A stretch of DNA of 36,487 nucleotides from Equibacterium sp963662035 (GTDB lineage: Bacteria; Bacteroidota; Bacteroidia; Bacteroidales; UBA932): assembly GCA_963662035.1 (NCBI GenBank), contig CAVLDO010000019.1:1-36487 (forward strand). Reading direction: 5' to 3'. The notes below the pieces were generated by a model. The model did not search any database. It was not told where the DNA came from and saw only the letters and a list, made by a program, of their open reading frames with translations. Positions 14,709 to 22,556 of this stretch are shown here, piece after piece. The position numbers and the translations under genes are program-made. The number at the start of each line of letters is the position of its first letter. The first letter of the stretch is position 1.

Positions 14709-15632
14709 TTAGAATTTGTTCAGTTGGAATTTGGTGCAGCCGTCCTGGAAAAAGGCGCAGATCTGCCTTGCGGCGGCAAGGCCGGCGTTGAGGTTGGCTT
14801 CCGCAGTCTGGGCACCCATCTTCTTGGGGGTGGCGAACACCCTCTCGCCGAACTGCTCCCGAAGAGAGGCGTAGTTGGCGGGGGCTATGTCGGTGACATA
14901 CTTGAGGTCGGGACGCTCCCTGAGGGCCTTCTCCAGCCCCGCCTCGTCTATGACCTCCTTGCGGGCGGTGTTTATGAGCAGCGCCCCCTTGGGCATCTTT
15001 GACATCAGGTCGTAGCCGATGGAGCCGATGGTCTCCGCTGTGGCGGGGATGTGCACCGACACAAAGTTGCAGCTGCTGTAGAGCTCTTCCACGCTGGCGG
15101 CGGGGGTTGCGCCGCTCTCAGCGATTTTTTCGGCGGGGATGAAGGGGTCCACGGCCATCACGCTCATACCCAGGGCCTCGGCCTTTCTGCCCACCAGGCG
15201 CCCTACGTTGCCGTAGGCCTGAATGCCGATTTTCTTGCCCAGAATCTCGCTGCCGGTGGCTGGGGTGAACTGGTTGCGGCACATATAAATCATCATCGCT
15301 ATGGCAAGCTCGGCCACAGCGTTGGCATTCTGGCCGGGGGTGTTCATCGCCACGATCTTGCGCGCGGAGAGGGCCTCCAGATCAAGGTTGTCGTATCCTG
15401 CGCCGGCGCGGACCACAATCTTGAGACTCTTTGCGGCCGCTACCACTTCGGCGGTGACCTTGTCGCTGCGCACGATCAGCGCATCAGCGTCTGCCACTGC
15501 ACAGAGCAGCTCCTCTTTGGCCGTATATTTTTCAAGAAGGGTCAGAGTGTGTCCTGCCCCCTCCACTATATCTCTGATGCCTGCGACTGCTGCGGATGCA
15601 AAAGGCTTTTCTGTTGCTACAAGTACTTTCAT
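14709..15632 (-). CDS. serA: D-3-phosphoglycerate dehydrogenase, lysine type
   Basis: Oxidises 3-phosphoglycerate to 3-phosphohydroxypyruvate with NAD, the first step of serine synthesis. The 307 residues lack the C-terminal ACT domain, so serine feedback through ACT is not expected. The nucleotide-binding turn reads AYGNVGR (139-145). The conserved Arg lies in NTARKEVID (R224). The catalytic His of the usual TPHxGxxT block is replaced: the sequence is ATPKKMGAQT, with K270 and K271. This matches the 'type K' enzymes described for Bacteroides and Entamoeba, in which a lysine takes the role of the His/Glu pair. It starts 6 nt after serC and is followed closely by DUF1015. Confidence 0.92.
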   Translation of the reverse strand: MKVLVATEKPFASAAVAGIRDIVEGAGHTLTLLEKYTAKEELLCAVADADALIVRSDKVTAEVVAAAKSLKIVVRAGAGYDNLDLEALSARKIVAMNTPGQNANAVAELAIAMMIYMCRNQFTPATGSEILGKKIGIQAYGNVGRLVGRKAEALGMSVMAVDPFIPAEKIAESGATPAASVEELYSSCNFVSVHIPATAETIGSIGYDLMSKMPKGALLINTARKEVIDEAGLEKALRERPDLKYVTDIAPANYASLREQFGERVFATPKKMGAQTAEANLNAGLAAARQICAFFQDGCTKFQLNKF

Positions 15633-15638
15633 TGCTCT

Positions 15639-16712
15639 CTATTTGTGAAGGTTTTCAAATTCCTGCATGCAGGCTATCAGCGCCTCTACCGCCTCTACGG
15701 GGCAGGCGTTATAGAGCGATGCGCGGAATCCGCCCACCGAACGGTGGCCCTTGATGCCCACCATGCCGCGCTCTTTGGCGAAGTTGAGGAACTCGTCCTG
15801 CAGCGCCTCGTTGCCCTCGCTCATCACGAAGCAGACATTCATTATGGAGCGGTCTTCCTTTGCTGCGGTGCCAACGAACAGGGGGTTGCGGTCGATCTCG
15901 TCGTAGAGCATCTGCGCCTTTTGCACGTTGATTTTGTTGATGGCCTCCACGCCGCCGATGCTCTTGAGCCACTTGAGGGTCTCGTTCATCACAAAGATTG
16001 AGAATACGGGCGGGGTGTTGAACATAGATTCTCCGTCGATGTGGGTCCGGTAGTTGAGCATCGTGGGGATGTAGCGGCTCACCTTGCCAAGGGCATCCTT
16101 GCGCACGATCACGAATGTGACGCCGGCAGGGCCCACATTCTTCTGAGCGCCGCCGTAGATGAGGGAGTATTTGGAGACGTCCACCGGACGGCTCATTATG
16201 TCGGAGGACATATCGGCGATCAGAGGTACGGGGCTGTCGATGTCCTTGCGGATCTCTGTGCCGTAGATGGTATTGTTGGTGGTGATGTGGAAATAGTCCG
16301 CATCGGCGGGGATTGTGAAATCCTTGGGGATATAGCTGAAGGTCTTGTCGGCAGAAGAGGCCACGACGACCGCTTCTCCGATACCCTTGGCCTCTTTGCA
16401 GGCTTTCTTGGCCCAGACGCCCGTCTCCAGATAAGCCGCCTTCTTTTCAAGGAAGTTCATAGGGACGCAGAGGAACTGGGTGGATGCGCCGCCGCCCAGG
16501 AACAGCACCTCGTGGGTGTCGGGGATGTGCAGCAACTCCTTCCAGAGAGATCGGCACTCGTCCATTACGGCAGACCACTCTTTGGAGCGGTGGGAGACTT
16601 CGATCACCGACATTCCGGTGTTTTTGAAATCTTTGAGAGCGTCGATTGCAGATTCGATGGCAGCCTTGGGAAGTACGCAAGGGCCGGCGTTGAAGTTGTA
16701 TGCTTTTTTCAT
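15639..16712 (-). CDS. serC: phosphoserine aminotransferase
   Basis: PLP enzyme converting 3-phosphohydroxypyruvate and glutamate to O-phosphoserine; it can also serve vitamin B6 synthesis. The 357 residues match SerC throughout: NFNAGPCVLP at the start, VSHRSKEW (39-46), LGGGASTQF (72-80), DMSSDIMSRP (167-176), the PLP lysine K191 in GGAQKNVGPAG, and GHRSVGGFRASLYN near the C-terminus. It is the first gene of the minus-strand ser operon, with a strong -7 box about 35 nt upstream that lies inside the end of pyrI. Confidence 0.97.
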   Translation of the reverse strand: MKKAYNFNAGPCVLPKAAIESAIDALKDFKNTGMSVIEVSHRSKEWSAVMDECRSLWKELLHIPDTHEVLFLGGGASTQFLCVPMNFLEKKAAYLETGVWAKKACKEAKGIGEAVVVASSADKTFSYIPKDFTIPADADYFHITTNNTIYGTEIRKDIDSPVPLIADMSSDIMSRPVDVSKYSLIYGGAQKNVGPAGVTFVIVRKDALGKVSRYIPTMLNYRTHIDGESMFNTPPVFSIFVMNETLKWLKSIGGVEAINKINVQKAQMLYDEIDRNPLFVGTAAKEDRSIMNVCFVMSEGNEALQDEFLNFAKERGMVGIKGHRSVGGFRASLYNACPVEAVEALIACMQEFENLHK

Positions 16713-16737
16713 TTGAATGGAGTTTGAAGTTCCGATG

Positions 16738-17211
16738 TTAATGCCTCAAAGGTACAAATTCTTCAGTTGTTTTTTCGCAATAGTGGCACAATAGTTTCAC
16801 TTTTTCGCACTCTTTTATGGTGGTGAAACGGGTCGTCACCCTCTGGTGGTTGGTCACGCACATCGGGTTGGAGCACTTGGCGATGCCCACCACCGTGTCG
16901 GGAATCTCAATCTTTTTCTTCTCCACCACCGTGTAGTCGCGGATTATGTTCACCGTGGCGTCGCGGGCGGCAAGGGCTATGCGCCCCAGTTCGTCGTCGG
17001 AGAAGAAGCGGTCGGAAATCTTGATTATCCCCTTGCGCCCCAGCGACTTGCTCTCCAGGTTGATGCCGATTGTGACAGGGTTGGAAGATTGGGTGAGGTC
17101 CAGAATGTCGATTATCTGGAATATGTTCTGCGCCGGGATGTGGTCCAGCACGGTGCCGTCCTTGATGGCGCTCACTTTGAGCTGAGTGTTGTTTTCTGCC
17201 ATAATGTCCAT
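16738..17211 (-). CDS. pyrI: aspartate carbamoyltransferase regulatory chain
   Basis: Allosteric subunit that binds CTP/ATP and holds catalytic trimers together. The 157 residues contain the N-terminal effector-binding domain (LKVSAIKDGTVLDHIPA) and the C-terminal zinc site C113, C118, C142, C145 (CSNPMC and CHYC). The ATG shares one base with the pyrB stop (TAATG), so translation is coupled. An alternative start three codons later (MAENN) is possible. Its presence implies a class B, nucleotide-regulated ATCase. Confidence 0.96.
   Translation of the reverse strand: MDIMAENNTQLKVSAIKDGTVLDHIPAQNIFQIIDILDLTQSSNPVTIGINLESKSLGRKGIIKISDRFFSDDELGRIALAARDATVNIIRDYTVVEKKKIEIPDTVVGIAKCSNPMCVTNHQRVTTRFTTIKECEKVKLLCHYCEKTTEEFVPLRH
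16747..16754 (-). promoter_or_regulatory. -7 box of the serC promoter, within pyrI
   Basis: The minus strand reads TACCTTTG, an exact TAnnTTTG. It occupies the last codons of pyrI, so the ser operon can be expressed apart from the upstream pyr genes. A -33 element is not clear. Confidence 0.6.
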
Positions 17212-18116
17212 TATTTATATCCCAGCAGATAGGCGATGATGGCCATACGGACATACATGCCGTTTTCCGCCTGCTTGTAAAAATATGCGTAAGGAGTGTC
17301 GTCCACATCCTCCGCGATTTCGCCCACGCGGGGCAGGGGGTGCAGAATCTTCATATTAGAGCGCACTCCGTCCAGCATCGAGCGCTCCAGCCGGTACACG
17401 TCCTTGACCTTTTCGTATTCCATAGGGTCGGAGAAGCGCTCCTGTTGCACGCGCGTCATATAGAGTATGTCGCAGTCGTTCAAATGCTCCTTGAGGGAGG
17501 TCGTCTCGGCGAACGGGATGCCGCGGCGGCGCAGGAACTCCTTGTATTCCTCCGGCATCTTGAGCTCGTCGGGGGAGGTGAATATGAACTGCGGGTCAAA
17601 CAGCGAGAGGGCCTGCAGCAGCGAGTGCACCGTGCGGCCGTATTTGAGGTCGCCCACCATATTGATGGTGACTCCGTTCAGCCGCCCCTGGGTCTCCTGT
17701 ATGGTGTAGAGATCCAGCAGCGTCTGGCTGGGATGCTGATTGGCGCCGTCGCCGGCATTCACCACCGGAATGCCGCACACCTCGCTGGCATAGCGGGCCG
17801 CCCCCTCCAGAGGGTGGCGCATCACTATGATATCCACATAATTAGATACCATTTTGATGGTGTCCTTGAGGGTCTCGCCCTTGCTGATGCTGGTGTTGGA
17901 CACGTCGCTGAAGCCGATGACGCGGGCGCCGAGGCGGTTGGCGGCGGTCTCGAAGCTCAGGCGCGTGCGGGTCGACGGCTCAAAGAACAGGCAGGCGACC
18001 ACTTTGCCCTCCAGCAGCTTCTGGCTGCCGCGCTCTTCCATCTCGCAGGCGATGGAGAGTATGTGCAGAATCTCCTCTTTGGAGAAATCGCGGATAGATA
18101 TCAGACTTTTCGGCAT
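17211..18116 (-). CDS. pyrB: aspartate carbamoyltransferase catalytic chain
   Basis: Joins carbamoyl phosphate and aspartate, the committed step of pyrimidine synthesis. From the ATG at 18116 the protein has 301 residues (MPKSLISIRDFSKEEIL...), matching the usual length. Motifs are FFEPSTRTRLSFE for carbamoyl phosphate, SKGETLKDT for the mobile 80s loop, HPSQTLLD, YMTRVQQERF and HPLPRVGEI. The frame is open for 28 more codons upstream, but that stretch lies inside the IMPACT-family gene and has no family match. The start overlaps the end of that gene by 16 nt, indicating coupling. Confidence 0.96.
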   Translation of the reverse strand: MPKSLISIRDFSKEEILHILSIACEMEERGSQKLLEGKVVACLFFEPSTRTRLSFETAANRLGARVIGFSDVSNTSISKGETLKDTIKMVSNYVDIIVMRHPLEGAARYASEVCGIPVVNAGDGANQHPSQTLLDLYTIQETQGRLNGVTINMVGDLKYGRTVHSLLQALSLFDPQFIFTSPDELKMPEEYKEFLRRRGIPFAETTSLKEHLNDCDILYMTRVQQERFSDPMEYEKVKDVYRLERSMLDGVRSNMKILHPLPRVGEIAEDVDDTPYAYFYKQAENGMYVRMAIIAYLLGYK

Positions 18117-18709
18117 ATACAGATTTTTTGCATTGATTCCAGAAATTGCCCCGTGCGGGAGAGGGGGACGCAGGTCTGCAGGGTGCATTGCGAACCACAT
18201 TGCAGATTGAGAGGCAATAGGCGCTGCTCTTTGAGATACTTCATCACGGAGTTCATCTGCGAGTAGTCGAAGCTTATTTCGTAGAGTTCGGTGGCGGTTT
18301 TCTCCACCTCCTGCGCGTTTGCTATGGCATCCGCCGCAGCGCTGCGGTAGGCAGCTATGAGCCCCGAGGTGCCCAGCAGAATCCCGCCGAAGTAGCGGAC
18401 CACCACAATCAGTATGTCGCTGAGCGAACTTGAGAGAATCTGTCCCAGGATCGGGCGGCCGGCGGTGCCGGAGGGCTCACCGTCATCGTTGGCCCGCCAG
18501 TGCTCTCCGCCCGCCCCGATGCGCCACGCATAGCAGTGGTGCCGGGCGTCGAAGTACTCCTTTTTGATGTTTGCGATTATCTCCCGGGCCCCGGATTCGC
18601 TCTCCACCGGAAAGGCGAAAGAGATGAACTTGCTCCCCTTGTCTTTATAGAGACCTCTGGAGGGGGAGCTTATGCTTTTGTAGCAATCTGTGGGTTGCCC
18701 GGGGTTCAT
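18101..18709 (-). CDS. IMPACT/YigZ family protein
   Basis: Conserved protein with an N-terminal UPF0029 (IMPACT) fold; bacterial members are linked to translation or RNA binding but the biochemical role is unsettled. The 202 residues show YKDKGSKFISFAFPV (about 21-35), YFDARHHCYAW (about 51-61), NDDGEPSGTAGRPIL and SDILIVVVRYFGGILLG, all typical. The C-terminal half matches the second YigZ domain. It leads the unit yigZ-pyrB-pyrI, and its last 16 nt are shared with pyrB in another frame. The promoter lies about 10 nt upstream of the ATG. Confidence 0.92.
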   Translation of the reverse strand: MNPGQPTDCYKSISSPSRGLYKDKGSKFISFAFPVESESGAREIIANIKKEYFDARHHCYAWRIGAGGEHWRANDDGEPSGTAGRPILGQILSSSLSDILIVVVRYFGGILLGTSGLIAAYRSAAADAIANAQEVEKTATELYEISFDYSQMNSVMKYLKEQRLLPLNLQCGSQCTLQTCVPLSRTGQFLESMQKICICRKV

Positions 18710-18715
18710 TCTGAA

Positions 18716-18746
18716 TTGCGAATGTAAGCCAATTTTTGTATTTTTG
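18716..18746 (+). promoter_or_regulatory. promoter of the pRiA4b-like gene and miaA
   Basis: TTG (18716-18718), a 20-bp spacer, then TATTTTTG (18739-18746), an exact TAnnTTTG. The leader to the ATG at 18776 is about 22 nt. Confidence 0.65.
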
Positions 18747-18749
18747 CAA
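18719..18749 (-). promoter_or_regulatory. promoter of the yigZ-pyrB-pyrI unit
   Basis: On the minus strand TTG (plus 18747-18749), a 20-bp spacer, then TACATTCG (plus 18719-18726), one base off consensus. It is interlocked with the divergent promoter at 18716-18746. The leader would be only a few nucleotides. Confidence 0.55.
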
Positions 18750-18775
18750 GGTTATAACAGAACACAAAAGCCTAT

Positions 18776-19327
18776 ATGATTTATAAGATAAAGGCCACCA
18801 TTCCTATCAGCAAGATATTTATGCGCGAGGTGGCAGTCTCTTCGCAGATGAACCTCTTCAGGTTCAACCGCTATATTCTCACCGAACTCGGATTTTCCTG
18901 CGACCAGCTGGTTATTTACAAGGCATTCGACGCCAAAGGAGAGCTCAAGGCTCAGTACGGTCTCTTTGACCTGGGCAGCGGCACGATAGACAAAATCACT
19001 TTCAAAGATCTCTTCGATGCAGAGTATCAGCGCATCGAGCTTGTGTACGACATCAAGACCAAGAGGGTGATAATCCTCTCTCTTGAGGGGGAGATTCCGG
19101 AAAATCCCCGTATGGACTACCCTGCCATAATCGGCGAGAAGGGGCACAATCCCTCGCAGTTCGCCGACAAATACGAGGACTATCTCTACGAGAAGCCCCT
19201 AAAGCCCGCCTCAAGCGCCACTGCAGAGGATGATGACGATGACTTCGACAGCGGGGATGAGGAGAGCGACGATGAGGACGCTGCCGAGGTTTACGACGGC
19301 GGCCTTGAAGACGACACGCTTGAGTAA
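18776..19327 (+). CDS. plasmid pRiA4b ORF-3-like protein
   Basis: Function unknown. The 183 residues resemble the pRiA4b ORF3/IS1096 TnpR-like domain (about 1-140): YKIKATIPISKIFMREVAVS, then LFDLGSGTIDKITFKDLF, then RIELVYDIKTKRVIILSLEG, and YPAIIGEKGHNPSQFADKYE. The last 40 residues are very acidic (EDDDDDFDSGDEESDDEDAA), a low-complexity tail. The family name comes from plasmid and IS neighbours, but no transposase or repeat is nearby. The gene sits 9 nt before miaA and has its own promoter, so a chromosomal housekeeping role linked to miaA expression seems more likely than mobility. Confidence 0.72.
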   Translation: MIYKIKATIPISKIFMREVAVSSQMNLFRFNRYILTELGFSCDQLVIYKAFDAKGELKAQYGLFDLGSGTIDKITFKDLFDAEYQRIELVYDIKTKRVIILSLEGEIPENPRMDYPAIIGEKGHNPSQFADKYEDYLYEKPLKPASSATAEDDDDDFDSGDEESDDEDAAEVYDGGLEDDTLE

Positions 19328-19336
19328 TACACCCGC

Positions 19337-20194
19337 TTGACCAAGAAGCTTCTGATCATATTGGGTCCGACAGCTGTCGGCAAGAGCGACTTCGCGCTGG
19401 AGAAGGCGAAGGAGCTCTCGTCGCCCATAATCAATTGCGACTCCCGCCAGATTTACCGTGAAATGGACATAGGCGTGGCCCGCCCCGGCGAAGACTGCCT
19501 GGCGGCGGTGCGCCACTATTTCATAGCGACCCGGTCTGTCACCGAGCATTACACCGCCGGCATGTTTGAGATAGACGCGCTCGAATTGCTGCGCGAGCTC
19601 TTCAAAACCTATGACACTCTGGTGATGGCTGGCGGCTCGGGATTCTATATCGATGCCCTCTGCAACGGGCTGGACGACTTCCCGCCCGCCGATCTTGAGC
19701 TGCGCGCCGCGCTTGACGCCCGACTTGAGAGCGAAGGAATCGGGGCGCTGCAGCGGCAGCTGCTGGAGATAGACCCCGAAAGCTATAGTGCCATAGATTT
19801 GAGCAACCGTCAGCGGGTGGTGCGGGCGCTGGAGGTTTCGCTGCAGACCGGCCGCCCCTTCTCCTCTTTCAAGCGGGAGCGCAGCAAGAGCCGCCCCTTC
19901 GAAATCGAAAAAATAGGGCTGATGCGCTCCCGCGAGTGCCTCTACAGCCGCATAGACCGCCGGGTGGATGTTATGATGGAGCAGGGACTGGAGGCGGAGG
20001 CGCGCTCTCTGATGCGGTACCGCGCTCTGCCGGCCCTCAACACCGTGGGTTACAAAGAGTTGTTCGCATGTTTCGACGGCGAATACCCGCTGGACGAGGC
20101 GGTGCGCCTGATAAAGCGCAACAGCCGCCACTACGCCAAGAAGCAGATTACCTATTGGCGCCGGGATTCTTCAATAAACTGGATAAATCTTTAG
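19337..20194 (+). CDS. miaA: tRNA dimethylallyltransferase
   Basis: Adds dimethylallyl to N6 of A37 in tRNAs that read codons starting with U. The 285 residues contain the P-loop GPTAVGKS (10-17), the catalytic region NCDSRQIYREMDIGVARP (about 34-51), the AGGSGFYIDAL block near 100, and the C-terminal KRNSRHYAKKQITYWRR tRNA-binding segment. The start is TTG at 19337: the same frame meets the preceding gene's TAA at 19325-19327 and no ATG lies between, so TTG is the only start that keeps the P-loop. The stop overlaps the convergent recQ stop (TTAG shared). Confidence 0.96.
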   Translation: MTKKLLIILGPTAVGKSDFALEKAKELSSPIINCDSRQIYREMDIGVARPGEDCLAAVRHYFIATRSVTEHYTAGMFEIDALELLRELFKTYDTLVMAGGSGFYIDALCNGLDDFPPADLELRAALDARLESEGIGALQRQLLEIDPESYSAIDLSNRQRVVRALEVSLQTGRPFSSFKRERSKSRPFEIEKIGLMRSRECLYSRIDRRVDVMMEQGLEAEARSLMRYRALPALNTVGYKELFACFDGEYPLDEAVRLIKRNSRHYAKKQITYWRRDSSINWINL

Positions 20195-22398
20195 TTTCCG
20201 ATTTCGGAGATGAACTTGATGCGCACCAGACGCACCTGGGTCTCGTCGTAGTCGCCCAGATCGCGCATCGCCTCGTCCACCGAATCGCTGTGGGCCTCCT
20301 CCTTGAAGTAGGTGAAGATGTCGTCCATATCATCGGGGTCCACAGTGCTGTGGATATAGTAGTCGATGTTCAGCCGGGTGCCGGAGTTCACCAGCGACTC
20401 TATGTCGTCAAGCAGTTCGTTCATATCCATATCCTTGGCCTTGCAGATGTCCTCGAAGGGGACCTTGCGGTCTATGCTGGTGATGATGTAGGCCTTGTTG
20501 GATGATTTGCTGGCGACATTGCGGATCATTATGTCGGTGGGCCGCAGAATGTCGTTCTCCTCCACATAGCGGGCGATAACCTTGATGAACGGGGCGCCGA
20601 ACTTGCGGGCCTTGCCCTCGCCCACGCCCTGGCAGTGGTGCAGCTCCTCCAGCGTGACGGGGTAGAGGATCGACATATCCGCCAGCGACGGGTCGGAGAA
20701 TATGACCCACGGCGGCAGCTTCTTCTGCGCGGCAACCTTGCGCCGCTCCTCCTTTAGGATCGAGAGCAGGATGGCATCGCCGCCGCTGCCCGGATTGGGC
20801 TTGACGCGGGTGAGCGAGGCGTCGTCGTCGTCATCATCGCACTCGGCGAAGGTGCGCTCGCGCGTGAGCATAACGGGGTAGGGCTTCTTCATAAACTCCC
20901 GTCCCTTGCCTGTGACGGTTACCAGGCCGTAGCGGTCTATGTCCTTGTCCAGCAGGTGCAGCACCAGCCCCTGCCTGATCACAGCCGCCCAGAAACGGGG
21001 GTCGTGCTCTTTCCCGATGCCGAACAGCGGGTGCTTGTGGTGATTGTAAGACTTTATTATTGAGTTGTTCACGCCGGAGAGGATCTCCGCCAGATATTCG
21101 GTCTTGAAATTCTCCTTGAGCGAACAGATGAGCTCCATCACATACAGCATCTCCTGCTCGCCGTTGAACTGCTCCTTGGGGGTGAGGCAGTTGTCGCAGC
21201 AGCCGCAGTTGTTCCCGATGTAGTCCTCGCCGAAATAGTTGAGCAGAATCTTGCGCCGGCACTGGTTGCTTTCTGCATAGGAAACCACGTCCAGCAGCAG
21301 CTGCTTGCCGATTTCCTGCTCGGAGATGGGCTTGCCCTGCATAAACTTCTCCAACTTCTGGATATCCTTGGGGTTGTAGAAGGTTATGCACTTGCCCTCG
21401 CCGCCGTCGCGGCCGGCGCGTCCCGTCTCCTGGTAGTACCCCTCCAGGCTCTTGGGCACATCGTAGTGTATCACAAAGCGGACGTCGGGCTTGTCTATGC
21501 CCATTCCGAAGGCGATGGTGGCCACAATCACATCCACCCGCTCCATCAGAAAGTCGTCCTGGTTGGCTGCGCGGGTGGCGGCGTCCAGTCCGGCGTGGTA
21601 GGGGCGCGCCTTGATTCCGTTCACATTCAGCAGCTGGGCGAGTTCCTCAACCTTCTTGCGGCTCAGGCAGTAGATTATGCCGCTCTTGCCGGGATTCTCC
21701 TTTATGAATTTGATGATTTCCCGCTTGGCGTCGGTCTTTTCGCGGATTTCGTAATAGAGGTTGGGGCGGTTGAAAGAGGATTTGAACACCTTGGCGTCGG
21801 TCATTCCCAGATTCTTCTGGATGTCGCTCTGCACCTTGGGGGTGGCTGTTGCGGTGAGGGCTATCATCGGCGCCCTCCCTATCTGGTCCACGATTTCGTT
21901 GATGCGGCGGTATTCGGGGCGGAAGTCGTGCCCCCACTCGGAGATGCAGTGCGCCTCGTCTATGGCGTAGAAGGAGATTTTGATGCTCTTGAGCATCGCG
22001 ATGTTCTCCTCCTTGGTGAGCGATTCCGGAGCCACGTACAGCAGTTTGGTGAGGCCGCTGGTCAGATCGGCGCGCACCTGCTGTATCTGGGTTTTGTTCA
22101 GGGATGAATTGAGAAAGTGGGCTATGGCGGTGCTGTTTTCGCTATGCACGAACTCGCGCATCGCGTCCACCTGGTTCTTCATCAGGGCTATTAGGGGGGA
22201 GATTACAATCGCGCAGCCGGGCAGGCAGAGTGCCGGCAGCTGGTAGCAGAGGGATTTGCCGCCCCCGGTGGGCATCAGCACGAAAGCGTCGCCGCCGCCC
22301 ATCAGATGGGTTATGATCTCCTCCTGATTGCCTTTGAAGGAGTCGAAGCCGAAAAATGTCTTTAGCCTGGTGTGTAATACGTCTCTGTCTATTGCCAT
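20191..22398 (-). CDS. recQ: ATP-dependent DNA helicase RecQ
   Basis: 3'-5' helicase for recombination and fork repair. From the ATG at 22398 the protein has 735 residues, longer than the roughly 610 of E. coli RecQ. Motif I is TGGGKS (44-49), motif II DEAH, and motif VI QETGRAGRDG. A zinc site with CRRKILL and NNCGCCDNC is followed by the winged-helix RQC region. An HRDC-like region reads YPVTLEELHHCQGVGEGKARKFG (split as YPVTLEELHHCQ + GVGEGKARKFG). An extra C-terminal segment of about 100 residues, rich in Asp, is common in Bacteroidetes RecQ. Fifteen upstream in-frame codons (MRIFLVAGSF...) start beyond the -7 box and are rejected. It is convergent with miaA. Confidence 0.95.
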   Translation of the reverse strand: MAIDRDVLHTRLKTFFGFDSFKGNQEEIITHLMGGGDAFVLMPTGGGKSLCYQLPALCLPGCAIVISPLIALMKNQVDAMREFVHSENSTAIAHFLNSSLNKTQIQQVRADLTSGLTKLLYVAPESLTKEENIAMLKSIKISFYAIDEAHCISEWGHDFRPEYRRINEIVDQIGRAPMIALTATATPKVQSDIQKNLGMTDAKVFKSSFNRPNLYYEIREKTDAKREIIKFIKENPGKSGIIYCLSRKKVEELAQLLNVNGIKARPYHAGLDAATRAANQDDFLMERVDVIVATIAFGMGIDKPDVRFVIHYDVPKSLEGYYQETGRAGRDGGEGKCITFYNPKDIQKLEKFMQGKPISEQEIGKQLLLDVVSYAESNQCRRKILLNYFGEDYIGNNCGCCDNCLTPKEQFNGEQEMLYVMELICSLKENFKTEYLAEILSGVNNSIIKSYNHHKHPLFGIGKEHDPRFWAAVIRQGLVLHLLDKDIDRYGLVTVTGKGREFMKKPYPVMLTRERTFAECDDDDDDASLTRVKPNPGSGGDAILLSILKEERRKVAAQKKLPPWVIFSDPSLADMSILYPVTLEELHHCQGVGEGKARKFGAPFIKVIARYVEENDILRPTDIMIRNVASKSSNKAYIITSIDRKVPFEDICKAKDMDMNELLDDIESLVNSGTRLNIDYYIHSTVDPDDMDDIFTYFKEEAHSDSVDEAMRDLGDYDETQVRLVRIKFISEIGN

Positions 22399-22406
22399 AA
22401 TCAATC

Positions 22407-22489
22407 GTTCGCAAAACGAACCAGCTACCAAAAATATCCTCAAAAATCAACTTGGCAAAAAAAACTTGATAGCCGTGATGTTCGTTTTG
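22407..22489. repeat. 10-bp inverted repeat between recQ and the FKBP gene
   Basis: CAAAACGAAC (22412-22421) and GTTCGTTTTG (22480-22489) are perfect inverse copies 58 bp apart. The left copy is also part of a small palindrome, GTTCG-N5-CGAAC (22407-22421), in the recQ leader 8 nt before its ATG. They bracket the recQ promoter and lie just upstream of the FKBP -7 box; a shared operator is possible. Confidence 0.45.
22429..22459 (-). promoter_or_regulatory. recQ promoter
   Basis: On the minus strand TTTG (plus 22456-22459), exactly 19 bp, then TATTTTTG (plus 22429-22436): full consensus, with a leader of about 25 nt. Confidence 0.82.
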
Positions 22490-22501
22490 GTAAATAATGA
22501 G

Positions 22502-22509
22502 TATATTTG
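22502..22509 (+). promoter_or_regulatory. -7 box of the FKBP lipoprotein promoter
   Basis: TATATTTG, an exact TAnnTTTG, about 42 nt of leader before the ATG at 22557. The -33 element is unclear. Confidence 0.65.
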
Positions 22510-22556
22510 CGATTCACAATAAGCGTTTTATAAAGTTATAAAAAATATCAAAAAAG

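Noticed and set aside
18776..19327. Mobile element suggested by the pRiA4b/IS1096-related family name
   Set aside because: No transposase, terminal repeats or composition change nearby; housekeeping neighbours.
20197..20208. TCCGATTTCGGA palindrome after miaA as a terminator
   Set aside because: Only 5-bp arms and no T-run; it lies in recQ coding sequence.
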